From NCBI RefSeq assembly GCF_001969855.1, contig NZ_MRBL01000013.1, forward strand, positions 41,524 through 105,523: DNA of 64,000 nt, in the 5' to 3' direction. The notes below the pieces were generated by a model. It made no database searches. It was not told where the DNA came from and worked only from the letters and a program-made list of their open reading frames with translations. The stretch comes from Bacillus haynesii (GTDB lineage: Bacteria > Bacillota > Bacilli > Bacillales > Bacillaceae). Both the position numbers and the translations under genes were made by a program. Positions 9,764 to 18,858 of this stretch are shown one piece after another (the first letter of the stretch is position 1; every line of letters begins with the position of its first letter).

Positions 9764-12700
9764 TTATTCTTTTCTTTTAAACGGAAACCAGTTGGCCGAG
9801 CCGAAGATGCGAACCATCACAGGGACGAACAGCGGCAGCATGACAAATGCATACAGCAGGAGACCCGTCAATACAAGGGTGGCGATTTGCAGAAGCGATA
9901 AAACGCCGGACGGCAGCATCGCCGCGAAGGTTCCCGCTAAGATGACTGCGGCTGAAATAATAACGGACCCCATATTTTTCATCGATTCGGTCATCGCCGT
10001 TTTAATATCCGTTCCCCGGTATTCGTTAAAGCGTTCCATCAGGAAGATCGAATAGTCCACCCCAAGCGCCATTAAAATCACAAATCCAAAGAAAGGCACC
10101 GCCCAGTTGAGACCGGGATAGCCGAAAAACGCCGTGAAAATAAACTCGGTTACACCGATGGATGCAAAGTACGTCAAGACCAACGATCCGACCAAATACA
10201 CCGGCATAACGATTGAACGGAACAGCAGGACGAGGATCAGGAAGATTCCGATCATCATATAGATCACCGTGTTGCTGAAATCCTGGTCTGACAGCTGCTT
10301 CAGATCGGCGTTGATGCTGGAAACGCCGCCGACGCCAAACGATGCATCGTTCAAATGCGTGTCGGGAAGAACCCGTTTTACGGATGCTTCAATGTCTTTG
10401 ACCTTGGCGATCGCTCCGTTTCCGTACGGATTATCTTCCAATATCACATCGATCGTCGTGATATGGCGGTCGTCTGACATATAGGAATTAAACACCTGCT
10501 GAAATTGCTTGTTTTTCAGGACTTCTTTAGGGACAAACCAGCCGGACATTTCTTGATCTGATGCGTTTTTCAGCTGATCCAAGTAGTCGCCCGCTCCCAT
10601 CAGACCGCTTGAAATTTTTTCGAGGCCGTCCACGCTTGAATTCAGCCCTTTTGTTAATTGATCGAGCTGGCCGGCGAATTCTCCGACTTTTTCCTTCATC
10701 TGCTTTTGGCCTTCAGCGACATCACCTGCACCTGATTCGAGCTTAGGCAGCGAATCGGCGAGCTGTCCCTGCCCCTTCGATGTCTCTTCAAGCCCTTTTT
10801 CGATTTGGCCGAGGCCGTTGATCAGAGCATCGATTTTGCTTGTGTATACTTTTTGCTCTTCCTGCGCTTTTGCGATAAATGCATCAGCTGCTTCAAGCTG
10901 CTTTTTCGCGTTTGCCGCCTGCTTCGTGTAAACGGCCGCTTTCTGTGATCCCTGCTTGATTGCCGATGCAAGCTCTGTGTAAGAGCCTTTGATTGCCAAA
11001 TAAGAAGGATTCTCCTTCACTTCGGGAATTTCGCTTTCAAGATTTTTGAAATTTTGATTTGTCTGCTCGATCATCTTTTGCACATCAGCCGTTATGCCTT
11101 GGGTATTTTCGGCTTGAGACAATGCCGCTTTCAAGATTTTCGATATTTCTTTGTAGTTTTCGATTTGTCCATTTAATTGATCGACCTGCGCCGTCAGCTG
11201 TTTTTTCGCAGCTTGAATTTCTTTTTTCGCCTGAGCGACGCCTTGTTTGCTTTGATCTGTACCATCCTTCAGCTTTCTCATATTGGCTTCAACGTCGCTG
11301 ATCCCGGCTTGGATTGATTCGGTTCCTTTGATCAGCTGGTTGATTCCTTTTCCGGACGCTTCGATTTGCGGCTTCTGATCCGCGATCGACTTGCTCGCCT
11401 CGGCAAGCCCGTCTTTAATCTTTTTCAGACCTTTATTGCCGCTCTCAAGCCCTTTATTCAGCTCATTTGCCTGTGTTTTAACGTACAGGTCGCTCAGTCC
11501 TTTGCCGACCGGACGGGTCGCACTGCGAACTTTGCTGACGCCGTTTGTCTGTTCAATGGCGCGGCTGATTTTTTCAATCGCGATCAGCCCGTCATTGGTA
11601 TCGAGCGCATCCGATGTTTTGAGCACGACCGTGACCGGCAATGATTCCCCCGGCCCGAACTTGTCGGAAATGGTGTTAAAAGTGCTGACGGATTCGTATT
11701 GATCTCCGATTTCGTCAAGGCTGTTGTAGGAAAGCGTTCCTTTATACATCAAGATCGGCGGCACGGCCACGGCCGCTACGATCAACAGGCTGATCAGCGG
11801 CTTACTGAAGGCGAAACGGCCGGCGGTTTCCCATAGCTTTGACTGCGGATGCCCGATATTTCCTCTGACAGGCCAAAACAGCACTTTTCCCAAAACAGCC
11901 ATGAAAAACGGCACGATCGTCAGCAGCGCCAAAATCAAGACCGCGACACCAACAGCTACTGCGACGGCAGACTTGTAAAGCTGGAATTCGGCAAAGCCGA
12001 TGCACGTAAAACCGATCAAAACGGCAATTCCGCTGAACAGAACGGTTTTTCCCGCTGTTTTATACGTTGTCAGGATGGCTTCAATCTTGTCTTTCCCGTG
12101 GGCGAGCTCTTCCTTAAAACGGCTTAAAAGAAGAATGCAGTAATCCGTCCCAATTCCGAACATGATCGCCACCATGAAAATTTGCGTAAACGTAGACAGC
12201 GGAAAATCAGCGTATTCGACAAGATAGGCGACGACGGACTGGCTCACAAGATAGGAAAGCGCGACCGCCAAAAGCGGAACAAAAGGCGCAACCGCTGAAC
12301 GGAATACGAGAATCAGCACGATTAAAATAAAACCGACCGTGATATATTCCGTTTTCTTCAATCCTTCCTGCGAGCTTGTGATGACATCATCATCGATGAG
12401 CGGCTGCCCGGTCATCTCGTAGTCAAGCTTTAAAGTGTTGAGCTTTTCATTGACCTTTGCTTTAAAATCGGCCGCACTGATTTTGTTCGCATCAAATGTG
12501 ACAGGTACGAGCAGCGTCGTTCGATCCTTTGACAACAGCTGCTTTTGAATATCCTCATCCGCGTCAAAGTACGATGTAATATCTGAGACGTGAAGAGAGG
12601 AATCCTTTTCTAAAATGGTGATCGCTTTTTTTAAAGCCGCCTCCTGATTCGGCAGGAGCTGTTTGTCCTGAAATACGACGACAACCGATTTGTTCGTATC

Positions 12701-12883
12701 CCCGTCTTTTGACATTTGTTCGAGAAGCTTGTTCGCGTAAGAAGACGGATAGCCTTCAGGGACCGCTATCTGGCCCTTCTCCTTTGTTAATTGCCCCATA
12801 TCGGGCGCCGTGATGAATAAGACGGCGGCCATTGCAATCCAGAGCGCCGCAATGATCCATCTCGCCTTTATAACCGTTCTCAT
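9764..12883 (-). CDS. MMPL/RND family membrane transporter with large coiled-coil insert
   Basis: A 1039-residue integral membrane protein of the MMPL (RND-like) family, thought to export lipids or hydrophobic compounds. There is one N-terminal membrane helix (residues ~8-28), an extracytoplasmic loop, then a block of helices (~175-370) with GIGTDYCILLLSRF. A hydrophilic, Ala/Lys/Gln-rich predicted coiled-coil of ~330 residues (~475-810) follows, then a second helix block (~880-1025) with the matching ALGVDYSIFLMERF. B. subtilis YdgH is a shorter relative (~885 residues). The start has an AGAGGAGGA site. A TetR gene lies upstream and divergent beyond a GNAT gene, so repression by it is plausible. 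Substrate unknown. Confidence 0.88.
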   Translation of the reverse strand: MRTVIKARWIIAALWIAMAAVLFITAPDMGQLTKEKGQIAVPEGYPSSYANKLLEQMSKDGDTNKSVVVVFQDKQLLPNQEAALKKAITILEKDSSLHVSDITSYFDADEDIQKQLLSKDRTTLLVPVTFDANKISAADFKAKVNEKLNTLKLDYEMTGQPLIDDDVITSSQEGLKKTEYITVGFILIVLILVFRSAVAPFVPLLAVALSYLVSQSVVAYLVEYADFPLSTFTQIFMVAIMFGIGTDYCILLLSRFKEELAHGKDKIEAILTTYKTAGKTVLFSGIAVLIGFTCIGFAEFQLYKSAVAVAVGVAVLILALLTIVPFFMAVLGKVLFWPVRGNIGHPQSKLWETAGRFAFSKPLISLLIVAAVAVPPILMYKGTLSYNSLDEIGDQYESVSTFNTISDKFGPGESLPVTVVLKTSDALDTNDGLIAIEKISRAIEQTNGVSKVRSATRPVGKGLSDLYVKTQANELNKGLESGNKGLKKIKDGLAEASKSIADQKPQIEASGKGINQLIKGTESIQAGISDVEANMRKLKDGTDQSKQGVAQAKKEIQAAKKQLTAQVDQLNGQIENYKEISKILKAALSQAENTQGITADVQKMIEQTNQNFKNLESEIPEVKENPSYLAIKGSYTELASAIKQGSQKAAVYTKQAANAKKQLEAADAFIAKAQEEQKVYTSKIDALINGLGQIEKGLEETSKGQGQLADSLPKLESGAGDVAEGQKQMKEKVGEFAGQLDQLTKGLNSSVDGLEKISSGLMGAGDYLDQLKNASDQEMSGWFVPKEVLKNKQFQQVFNSYMSDDRHITTIDVILEDNPYGNGAIAKVKDIEASVKRVLPDTHLNDASFGVGGVSSINADLKQLSDQDFSNTVIYMMIGIFLILVLLFRSIVMPVYLVGSLVLTYFASIGVTEFIFTAFFGYPGLNWAVPFFGFVILMALGVDYSIFLMERFNEYRGTDIKTAMTESMKNMGSVIISAAVILAGTFAAMLPSGVLSLLQIATLVLTGLLLYAFVMLPLFVPVMVRIFGSANWFPFKRKE

Positions 12884-12926
12884 TGACGTTTTATTCCTCC
12901 TCTATGAGCTGTGCGGGTTTTTCATT

Positions 12927-12953
12927 AAAAAAAGACGGCTGATTGCTGCCGTC
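12927..12953 (-). terminator. Terminator of the GNAT gene
   Basis: Minus strand GACGGC (12948-12953) and GCCGTC (12934-12939) across 8 nt, followed by seven T residues. It lies between the GNAT stop and the MMPL start. Confidence 0.75.
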
Positions 12954-13023
12954 AGACAAAACATTCGTGTTTTGCTGATCAACAAGAAAGCCGTCGCACT
13001 TTTTATATCGGCTTTCTAATACA

Positions 13024-13647
13024 TTAGTAAATCGTTCTTTTAAAACTCCAATTTCCTATTTCACGGCCGAATCGCTTAAGGGGAAATGCGCTAAATTCAT
13101 CGAATCCGTTCTTTTTGTAAAACGATCGATTTATATTCGTGTTGGTAATTAAAGCCAGGATTCCGCCTCCGTTTCTTCGTATGAAAGGGACCAGGCAGTC
13201 ATTGATCATCTTGCTGCCGAAACTTTTGCCCTGATGGAAGCGGGAGACCCCCAACGCCTCCAAATACCATTTCTGCTGTTTGATGCCCTTGTACGATCTT
13301 TTGGCCTCTTCCGCCACATTCACCATATTCCATACCGCGGAAAGGCCCCCTTTTATGAATAACTTTATTCCTCCGGCTGATATATAATCCAGCACCCCAA
13401 CGTCTGGATCATCCCGATGTTTTAAGAGGGCCGCGGTGACGATTTCACCATTCACTACACCGATAAAGCACCCCTGCCTATTTATATATGCCCGAGTGAT
13501 GACTTTATGCAGTTCATAAAGGAATTGGGGATTTTTCTTTTCGGGTCTTACAAGCAAATCCATAAACGGATAGTTGTCAAAAGACTCATGAAACAGTTGT
13601 GCCACCTCGTCCAAGTGATCAGCTGAAGCCAGACGATATTGAATCAT
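13024..13647 (-). CDS. GNAT family N-acetyltransferase
   Basis: A 207-residue acetyltransferase. The acetyl-CoA binding region is seen as LEALGVSRFHQGKSFGSKMI (about residues 128-147) and the late-strand element as NINRSFYKKNGFDEF. The N-terminus (HLDEVAQLFHESFDNYP) is typical of GNAT proteins related to the Mak3/puromycin type. The ATG has a GGAGGAGG site. The gene is divergent from the TetR gene, with repeated TGAACA/TGTTCA half-sites between them, so it may belong to the TetR regulon along with the MMPL exporter. Substrate unknown. Confidence 0.82.
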   Translation of the reverse strand: MIQYRLASADHLDEVAQLFHESFDNYPFMDLLVRPEKKNPQFLYELHKVITRAYINRQGCFIGVVNGEIVTAALLKHRDDPDVGVLDYISAGGIKLFIKGGLSAVWNMVNVAEEAKRSYKGIKQQKWYLEALGVSRFHQGKSFGSKMINDCLVPFIRRNGGGILALITNTNINRSFYKKNGFDEFSAFPLKRFGREIGNWSFKRTIY

Positions 13648-13667
13648 TGAAAACCTCCTCCAAAATA

Positions 13668-13763
13668 TGAACAGCTATTGATTAATAAACACATGTTCAT
13701 TATAATTTGGGGCAAATACGGTGTTCAATCGGCAATTGGGATTGAGATGTTCAATAATGAACA
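13668..13763. promoter_or_regulatory. TetR operator candidates (TGAACA/TGTTCA half-sites)
   Basis: A perfect 16-bp palindrome TGTTCAATAATGAACA (13748-13763) and isolated half-sites at 13668-13673, 13694-13699 and 13722-13727 lie between the divergent GNAT and TetR genes. TetR proteins normally bind such dyads near their own promoter. Assignment to this TetR is inference. Confidence 0.55.
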
Positions 13764-13798
13764 ACATACGTAAATTTGTCTATAAACGGAGGTCACCG

Positions 13799-14356
13799 AT
13801 GGAGGACAGAAGGTCAATGAAAACAAAGAAAGCGATAAAAGAGGCTTTTTTAAAGCTGCTCCATGAGAAAGAAATCAATAAAATTACCGTTTCCGATTTA
13901 TCGAGGCGCGCTGATTTAGGTCGCGGTACTTTTTATCTTCATTATCGGGATGTTTTTGATTTGTATGAACAAATCGAGAATGAGTTGTTTGATCAGCTGG
14001 GGAAATTTTACGATGATTATTTTCCGAGTGAAGATCCGCACCATCTGCTCACCTTCATCGAAAAAACGACCGAATATATTTATCAAAACGCTGCGATCTT
14101 CACTTTGTTGACGAAACCGAAAAGAAATATTTTGACCATCAATAAATTTAAAGATTTTTTCAAACAGAAGATTTTCGAAGAATTGAGCATAATGCAGCAA
14201 TCAGGGAGTGAGATAACATGTGATGAATTGGAAATAACATTTCTAGTTTCCGGAGTGGTCGGCATTCTGGAAGAGTGGATCAACGACGGTATGGTTCAGA
14301 CGCCGGCACATATAGCAAGCGTCGTCCACCGCATCCTGTTAAAAATCGGAGGGTAA
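13799..14356 (+). CDS. TetR family transcriptional repressor
   Basis: A 185-residue TetR-type regulator. The DNA-binding helix-turn-helix is residues ~18-50 (KINKITVSDLSRRADLGRGT followed by FYLHY). The C-terminal helices form a ligand-binding domain of the TetR_C type. The frame is open from 13721, but the ATG at 13799 has a CGGAGG site and gives a standard N-terminus. It probably represses itself, the divergent GNAT gene and perhaps the MMPL transporter. Inducer unknown. Confidence 0.85.
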   Translation: MEDRRSMKTKKAIKEAFLKLLHEKEINKITVSDLSRRADLGRGTFYLHYRDVFDLYEQIENELFDQLGKFYDDYFPSEDPHHLLTFIEKTTEYIYQNAAIFTLLTKPKRNILTINKFKDFFKQKIFEELSIMQQSGSEITCDELEITFLVSGVVGILEEWINDGMVQTPAHIASVVHRILLKIGG

Positions 14357-14357
14357 A

Positions 14358-14385
14358 AGATCAGCCCGCCGCAAGGCAGGCTGAT
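14358..14385 (-). terminator. Hairpin between the TetR and Tex genes
   Basis: The arms ATCAGCC and AGGCTGAT flank a GC-rich centre in the short gap between convergent stops. Only a CTTTT tract follows on the minus strand, so it is a moderate terminator for the Tex gene. Confidence 0.55.
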
Positions 14386-14392
14386 TGCAGTC

Positions 14393-16555
14393 CTATCGAT
14401 CCCTCACCATCGATAAGGAGACCCTTCCTTTTGCAGCGTCGACACCTTCTACCCATACGGTAACGATATCCCCGACTGACACAACGTCGAGCGGATGCTT
14501 GACGAAGGAATGGCTGAGCTTGGAAATGTGGACGAGCCCGTCCTGTTTCACGCCGATGTCGACAAATGCCCCGAAGTCAACGACGTTTCGTACTGTTCCC
14601 TGCAGCTCCATCCCCTCTTTTAAGTCCTCCAATTGAAGCACATCGGTTTTTAAGAGCGGTTTAGGGACTTCATCCCTCGGATCGCGCTCAGGCCTCGTCA
14701 GCTGGGCGCAAATGTCTTTCAAGGTGATTTCCCCAATTCCCAGCTGTTCAGCTGCTTCGGAAATATTCAGTTCGTTGATTTTGTCCTGAAGCTCTCCAGT
14801 ACCGATTTGGGCTGTTGAAAGGCCGAGCTTTTTCAGGAGCTCTCTCGTCTCTTTATAGCTCTCAGGGTGGATGCCTGTGCGGTCGAGCGGTTCATCGCCG
14901 TCAGGCACCCTTAAAAAGCCGATGCATTGCTCATACGTTTTCGCGCCCAGGCGCGGAATGTCTTTCAGCTCTTTCCGGCTCGTGAATTTTCCGATTTCAT
15001 CCCGCTTTTTGACGATGTTGGCCGCGACTGTTTTCGACAGTCCGGCTACATATTGCAAGAGCGCGGCTGACGCCGTATTCACGTTGACGCCGACTTGGTT
15101 GACGACGGTTTCCACGACGAAGCGGAGGGAATCGTTTAGTTTTTTCTGACTGACATCGTGCTGGTATTGGCCGACGCCGACCGACTTGGGATCGATTTTG
15201 ACGAGTTCGGCGAGCGGGTCTTGGAGTCTGCGTGCGATCGACACGGCGCTTCGTTCTTCAACCTGCAGCTCGGGGAATTCTTCCCTCGCAAGCTCTGATG
15301 CCGAATAGACGCTGGCTCCCGCTTCATTGACGATCAGATAGTACACCTGTCTGTCGATGTCCTTTAAAAGATCGGCGATAAACTGTTCCGTCTCTCTTGA
15401 TGCCGTTCCGTTCCCGATTGCGATGACCTCGATTTGAAAGTCTTCGATGATGCGTTTCACTTTTTCGATGGCTGCGCTTTTCTTATTGATGGGAGGGTGC
15501 GGGTATATGACGTCGATCTTGAGCATCTTTCCCGTCTCATCCACAACTGCAAGCTTGCAGCCCGTGCGGAATGCCGGGTCGACACCGAGAACGAGCTTTC
15601 CTTTCATCGGCGGCTGCAGCAGCAGCTTACGCAGGTTTTCGGCAAAAATGTGAATCGCTTGATCTTCCGCCTTTTCCGTCAATTCTTTTCTGATTTCCCT
15701 TTCAATGGACGGCTGAATCAGGCGCTTATAGCCGTCTTCGATCGCGCTTTTCAGCACATCTTGAGCACTCGTTTGCTTGTGTTGTAAAATCCGTTTTTCC
15801 AAGTAAGCTTGAATGCGGTCTGCCGGCGGCTCGACCGACACTCTCAAAATCTCCTCTTTTTCGCCGCGGTTAACCGCAAGCACGCGATGAGGAACGATTT
15901 TTTGAATCGGCTCTTCATATTCATAATACATTTCATAGATTTTCTTCTCATCCGATTCGGTATCTTTCGCCGCGGACTTCAGCGTTCCTCTTTGAAAAGT
16001 CTCCTGCCGGATCCATTTCCTGTATTCCGGTTCGTCTGAGATCCGTTCCGCCAGTATGTTCTTTGCCCCTTCAAGCGCTTCTTCGGCACTCATGACTTCC
16101 TTTTCTTCATTTATGTACTTGCGGGCTTCGGCTGCTACGTCTTCGTGACGCGGGAGCGAGATGATGAAATCAGCCAAAGGTTCAAGGCCTTTGCTTTTGG
16201 CGATCGTCGCCTTTGTTTTTCGTTTTTGTTTAAACGGTCTGTATAAGTCTTCAACTTCCTGGAGCTTGTCCGCTTTTTCTATATCAAGCTTCAGCTGTCC
16301 GGTCAGCTTGCCTTGTTCGTCGATCAGCCGGATGACTTCGTCTTTCCGCTGATTTAAATGCTGGATGTATCCCCAGCGTTCGGAGATTGTTTGAATTTGG
16401 ACTTCATCCATGGAGCCCGTTTGTTCTTTGCGGTATCTCGCAATAAAGGGAACGGTGTTGCCGTCCTCTAATAATTGAATGACACTTTCGACATGCTTTG
16501 GCGCAAGCCCCGTTTCTTTTGCGATTTGTTTGACGATTAACGCTAAAGTATCCAT
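14393..16555 (-). CDS. ydcI: Tex-family S1 RNA-binding protein YdcI
   Basis: A 720-residue Tex/YdcI protein. Domains in order: N-terminal Tex region (1-190), YqgF RNase H-like domain with VLGVDPAFRTGCKLAVVD (~320-460), helix-hairpin-helix repeats (~485-610; LQYVAGLSKTVAANIVKKR) and a C-terminal S1 RNA-binding domain (~640-715; VDFGAFVDIGVKQDGLVHIS). Tex proteins are transcription-associated factors. The start is the ATG at 16555 with a GGAGG site, since further upstream only TTG would be available. It lies just downstream of the sigB operon, as in B. subtilis. Confidence 0.93.
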   Translation of the reverse strand: MDTLALIVKQIAKETGLAPKHVESVIQLLEDGNTVPFIARYRKEQTGSMDEVQIQTISERWGYIQHLNQRKDEVIRLIDEQGKLTGQLKLDIEKADKLQEVEDLYRPFKQKRKTKATIAKSKGLEPLADFIISLPRHEDVAAEARKYINEEKEVMSAEEALEGAKNILAERISDEPEYRKWIRQETFQRGTLKSAAKDTESDEKKIYEMYYEYEEPIQKIVPHRVLAVNRGEKEEILRVSVEPPADRIQAYLEKRILQHKQTSAQDVLKSAIEDGYKRLIQPSIEREIRKELTEKAEDQAIHIFAENLRKLLLQPPMKGKLVLGVDPAFRTGCKLAVVDETGKMLKIDVIYPHPPINKKSAAIEKVKRIIEDFQIEVIAIGNGTASRETEQFIADLLKDIDRQVYYLIVNEAGASVYSASELAREEFPELQVEERSAVSIARRLQDPLAELVKIDPKSVGVGQYQHDVSQKKLNDSLRFVVETVVNQVGVNVNTASAALLQYVAGLSKTVAANIVKKRDEIGKFTSRKELKDIPRLGAKTYEQCIGFLRVPDGDEPLDRTGIHPESYKETRELLKKLGLSTAQIGTGELQDKINELNISEAAEQLGIGEITLKDICAQLTRPERDPRDEVPKPLLKTDVLQLEDLKEGMELQGTVRNVVDFGAFVDIGVKQDGLVHISKLSHSFVKHPLDVVSVGDIVTVWVEGVDAAKGRVSLSMVRDR

Positions 16556-16603
16556 TGTAGCCTCCAAAAGAATGTTGTCTTCTTAGTGTACCAAAAGAAA
16601 CAG

Positions 16604-16660
16604 AAAAACACCTATATCAAAGGGCAGCTTCCTTAAAAAAGCTGTCCGATGATATAGGTG
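16604..16660 (-). terminator. Terminator of the sigB operon
   Basis: On the minus strand CACCTATATCA at 16650-16660 pairs with TGATATAGGTG ending at 16609, enclosing an inner CAGCTT/AAGCTG stem and followed by TTTTTCTG. The left arm lies within the last rsbX codons. Confidence 0.85.
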
Positions 16661-17232
16661 AGATCGTCTTTTCCCATTAGTGTGTATGATTCAAGCTGAT
16701 TCGATATATCTCCCGGTGTATGGTGCTGTTTTAAATAAGTCCGGAGGGCGGGTACTTCCAATCCGTCTGAATAAATGATGAATCTTGATCCTTTTTCATA
16801 CGTATAGGTGAATGTTTTGTATGTTTGCGGCTTCCCCGACATGTATCCCGTCACAGGGAGAGGGTGGATATATTTGTCCGAAGGAGCGTACAAGATAAAG
16901 CGAATATTGCCTACAGAGCTGTAAGCGATCGTCCTTGTTCGAAAATCGACTTTTAAAATTGACACAGTCGCACCGCGCTTATGTTTCAGCGCTTGATTGC
17001 ACCGTTCCATCAAGCTTGCGACTTCTTCATGACCGTGCTCTTCGACAACTTCGCTGATGACCGAAGAGGATTCGCGTGCCATCGCACCGCTGCCAAGCCC
17101 GTCAGCCAGTGCGCACACCATGGTGTCGTCTGTTGCATGGAAATAAAAACTGTCTCCGCAGACGGATTTTCCTTCTTTAGGAAGCTGATAAACAAGCGCT
17201 TGCATATGTTCATTCGACTCAGTCCAAATCAT
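16633..17232 (-). CDS. rsbX: Serine phosphatase RsbX, feedback regulator of sigma-B
   Basis: A 199-residue PP2C-type phosphatase, the same length as B. subtilis RsbX. Metal-binding motifs appear in CGDSFYFH, ALADGLGSGAMA and YSDGLEVP. It dephosphorylates RsbS and RsbR to reset the stressosome after stress. It is the last gene of the operon; its ATG overlaps the sigB stop region, indicating coupling. The frame ends inside the operon terminator. Confidence 0.95.
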   Translation of the reverse strand: MIWTESNEHMQALVYQLPKEGKSVCGDSFYFHATDDTMVCALADGLGSGAMARESSSVISEVVEEHGHEEVASLMERCNQALKHKRGATVSILKVDFRTRTIAYSSVGNIRFILYAPSDKYIHPLPVTGYMSGKPQTYKTFTYTYEKGSRFIIYSDGLEVPALRTYLKQHHTPGDISNQLESYTLMGKDDLTYIIGQLF

Positions 17233-18023
17233 GGTCTAAGCTCCATAAACGGATCTTCAGCCAAAGCTTCCCTCAGCCTTTTGACAGCTTTGCGCTGCAG
17301 CCGTGAGACGTGCATTTGCGATATGCCCAGCATGTCACCGGTTTCTTTTTGGCTTTTGTTTTGAATGTATGTCAGTTCAATGATTTGCTTTTCACGGTCG
17401 GACAATACGTGTAATACGCTTTCAAGCATCAGCTTTTGGTTCACCTTTTCATAGCCTTCCTCCTGCGAGCCGACGATGTCAAGGATCGTCACCGTGCTGC
17501 CGTCTGCATCCGCTTCAATGCTGTGGTCGACGGAAAGCGCCTGATAGCTTTTGCCCATCTCCATCGTTTCCAGCACTTCTTCTTCTGTGACGTCAAGAAA
17601 CTCGGCAATCTCATCGACCCTTGGGGATCTTTGCGTTTCAGTCGTTAAATGATCCACCGCCATTTTGATTCTCGGCCCGAGCTCCTTGATCCTTCTCGGG
17701 ACGTGGACGCTCCATGTTTTATCTCGGAGAAACCGTTTGATTTCTCCGATAATGGTCGGAATGGCAAACGCTTCAAACGATTTTCCCACATCGGGATCAT
17801 AGCGTTTGATGGCTCCAAGCAATCCGAGCATCCCAACCTGGCACAAATCTTCATGAAAGCTTTTTCCTTTTGAATATTTTTTGGCGAGTGTTTCCACGAG
17901 ATTTTGATAAGTCTGAACAAGGGTCAGCTGAGCGTCTTCATCCTGGCTCTCCTGATATTTTTTGATTAGCGTGTCGACTTCGGTTTTAGTTAGTTTCGTA
18001 GTTTTGGACGGTTGTGCCATCAT
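17229..18023 (-). CDS. sigB: General stress sigma factor SigB
   Basis: A 264-residue sigma-70 family factor. Region 2 includes KGKSFHEDLCQVGMLGLLGA and the -10 recognition helix GEIKRFLRD. Region 3 is at ~110-160, and region 4 has the -35 helix QKETGDMLGISQMHVSRLQR. It is nearly identical to B. subtilis SigB and directs the general stress regulon, several members of which lie in this window. Two ATG codons are adjacent; the one at 18023 has a GGGAG site at 7 nt. It overlaps rsbW upstream. Confidence 0.97.
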   Translation of the reverse strand: MMAQPSKTTKLTKTEVDTLIKKYQESQDEDAQLTLVQTYQNLVETLAKKYSKGKSFHEDLCQVGMLGLLGAIKRYDPDVGKSFEAFAIPTIIGEIKRFLRDKTWSVHVPRRIKELGPRIKMAVDHLTTETQRSPRVDEIAEFLDVTEEEVLETMEMGKSYQALSVDHSIEADADGSTVTILDIVGSQEEGYEKVNQKLMLESVLHVLSDREKQIIELTYIQNKSQKETGDMLGISQMHVSRLQRKAVKRLREALAEDPFMELRP

Positions 18024-18468
18024 CAACTCGCTCCCTGTTTAAGAACTTTGTCATCGAGACGGTTACGCCTGAGTTAATCTGGACTTGCACTTCATCCATG
18101 AGCGTCTCCATTAAATATAAGCCGAGCCCTCCTTCTGACAATTGATCTACCGTATGCTCAGGGGAATATGGTCCGAGCCCCTTCTGTTTATCCTGAATAT
18201 CAAAACTGTCTCCCTGATCTGCGACGACGATTTCGAGGCGGTCTTCAAACACGCCGAATCTAACGGAGACCTCTCCTGTGTTGTCTGCTTGATAAGCATG
18301 CTGCACAGCGTTTGTGCACGCTTCGCTGACCGCAATTTTCAAGTCTTCAATGTCATCATAAGAATACCCCATCTTGCTCGCAATCCCCGACAGGGTTAAA
18401 CGAATGATTCCTACGAATTCTGGTTTGGCAGGTGACTTCATTTCAATGTAATCAGCTGCTCTCTTCAT
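17986..18468 (-). CDS. rsbW: Anti-sigma-B factor and serine kinase RsbW
   Basis: A 160-residue GHKL-type kinase that binds SigB in unstressed cells and phosphorylates RsbV. The N box is seen in AVSEACTNAVQHAY and the G1/G2 boxes in VADQGDSFDI and SEGGLGLYLMETLMD. It overlaps both rsbV upstream and sigB downstream, indicating translational coupling of antagonist, anti-sigma and sigma factor. Confidence 0.97.
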   Translation of the reverse strand: MKRAADYIEMKSPAKPEFVGIIRLTLSGIASKMGYSYDDIEDLKIAVSEACTNAVQHAYQADNTGEVSVRFGVFEDRLEIVVADQGDSFDIQDKQKGLGPYSPEHTVDQLSEGGLGLYLMETLMDEVQVQINSGVTVSMTKFLNRERVDDGTTVQNYETN

Positions 18469-18794
18469 TATAATCCACCCTCTGACTTTCCAGAAATATC
18501 AATGATGTCCTTTAAGCCTGTAATATCAAACAAACGGATCAAACGCTCTGACAGATTTTCAAGCACTAAAGAACCCCCAGTTCTGTTTACCGCTTTGTAA
18601 ATGCCGACGAATACACCCAGCCCTGTACTGTCCATATATGAAACGTCTTTCAGACTAACTTTGAGATCTTTTCCTTCTTCTGCGAGCGGCATCAGCTCAT
18701 CCCGCAATGCCGGAGCCGTATGCACGTCAATTTCGCCCGCCACTTTGACTTCTATCACATGGTCATTTTTTTTCGTATCAACTGCCAAATTCAC
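18468..18794 (-). CDS. rsbV: Anti-anti-sigma factor RsbV
   Basis: A 108-residue STAS-domain protein. The phosphorylatable Ser lies in [13 protein letters not shown] (about residues 53-65). Unphosphorylated RsbV captures RsbW and frees SigB. It is the first gene of the SigB-autoregulated part of the operon: a SigB promoter lies 40 bases upstream. The start is an ATG-type codon at 18794 after an AGAGGTG site. Confidence 0.96.
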
Positions 18795-18832
18795 AATATC
18801 ACCTCTGGTTCTCTTAATGAGCTACTGGTTTA

Positions 18833-18858
18833 TTACCCAGTGCAGAGAAACTTTAAAC
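18833..18858 (-). promoter_or_regulatory. SigB promoter upstream of rsbV (autoregulation)
   Basis: On the minus strand GTTTAA (18853-18858), a 14-bp spacer and GGGTAA (18833-18838). Matches the SigB consensus GTTTAA-N12-14-GGGTAT and overlaps the rsbU stop codon. Confidence 0.9.
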
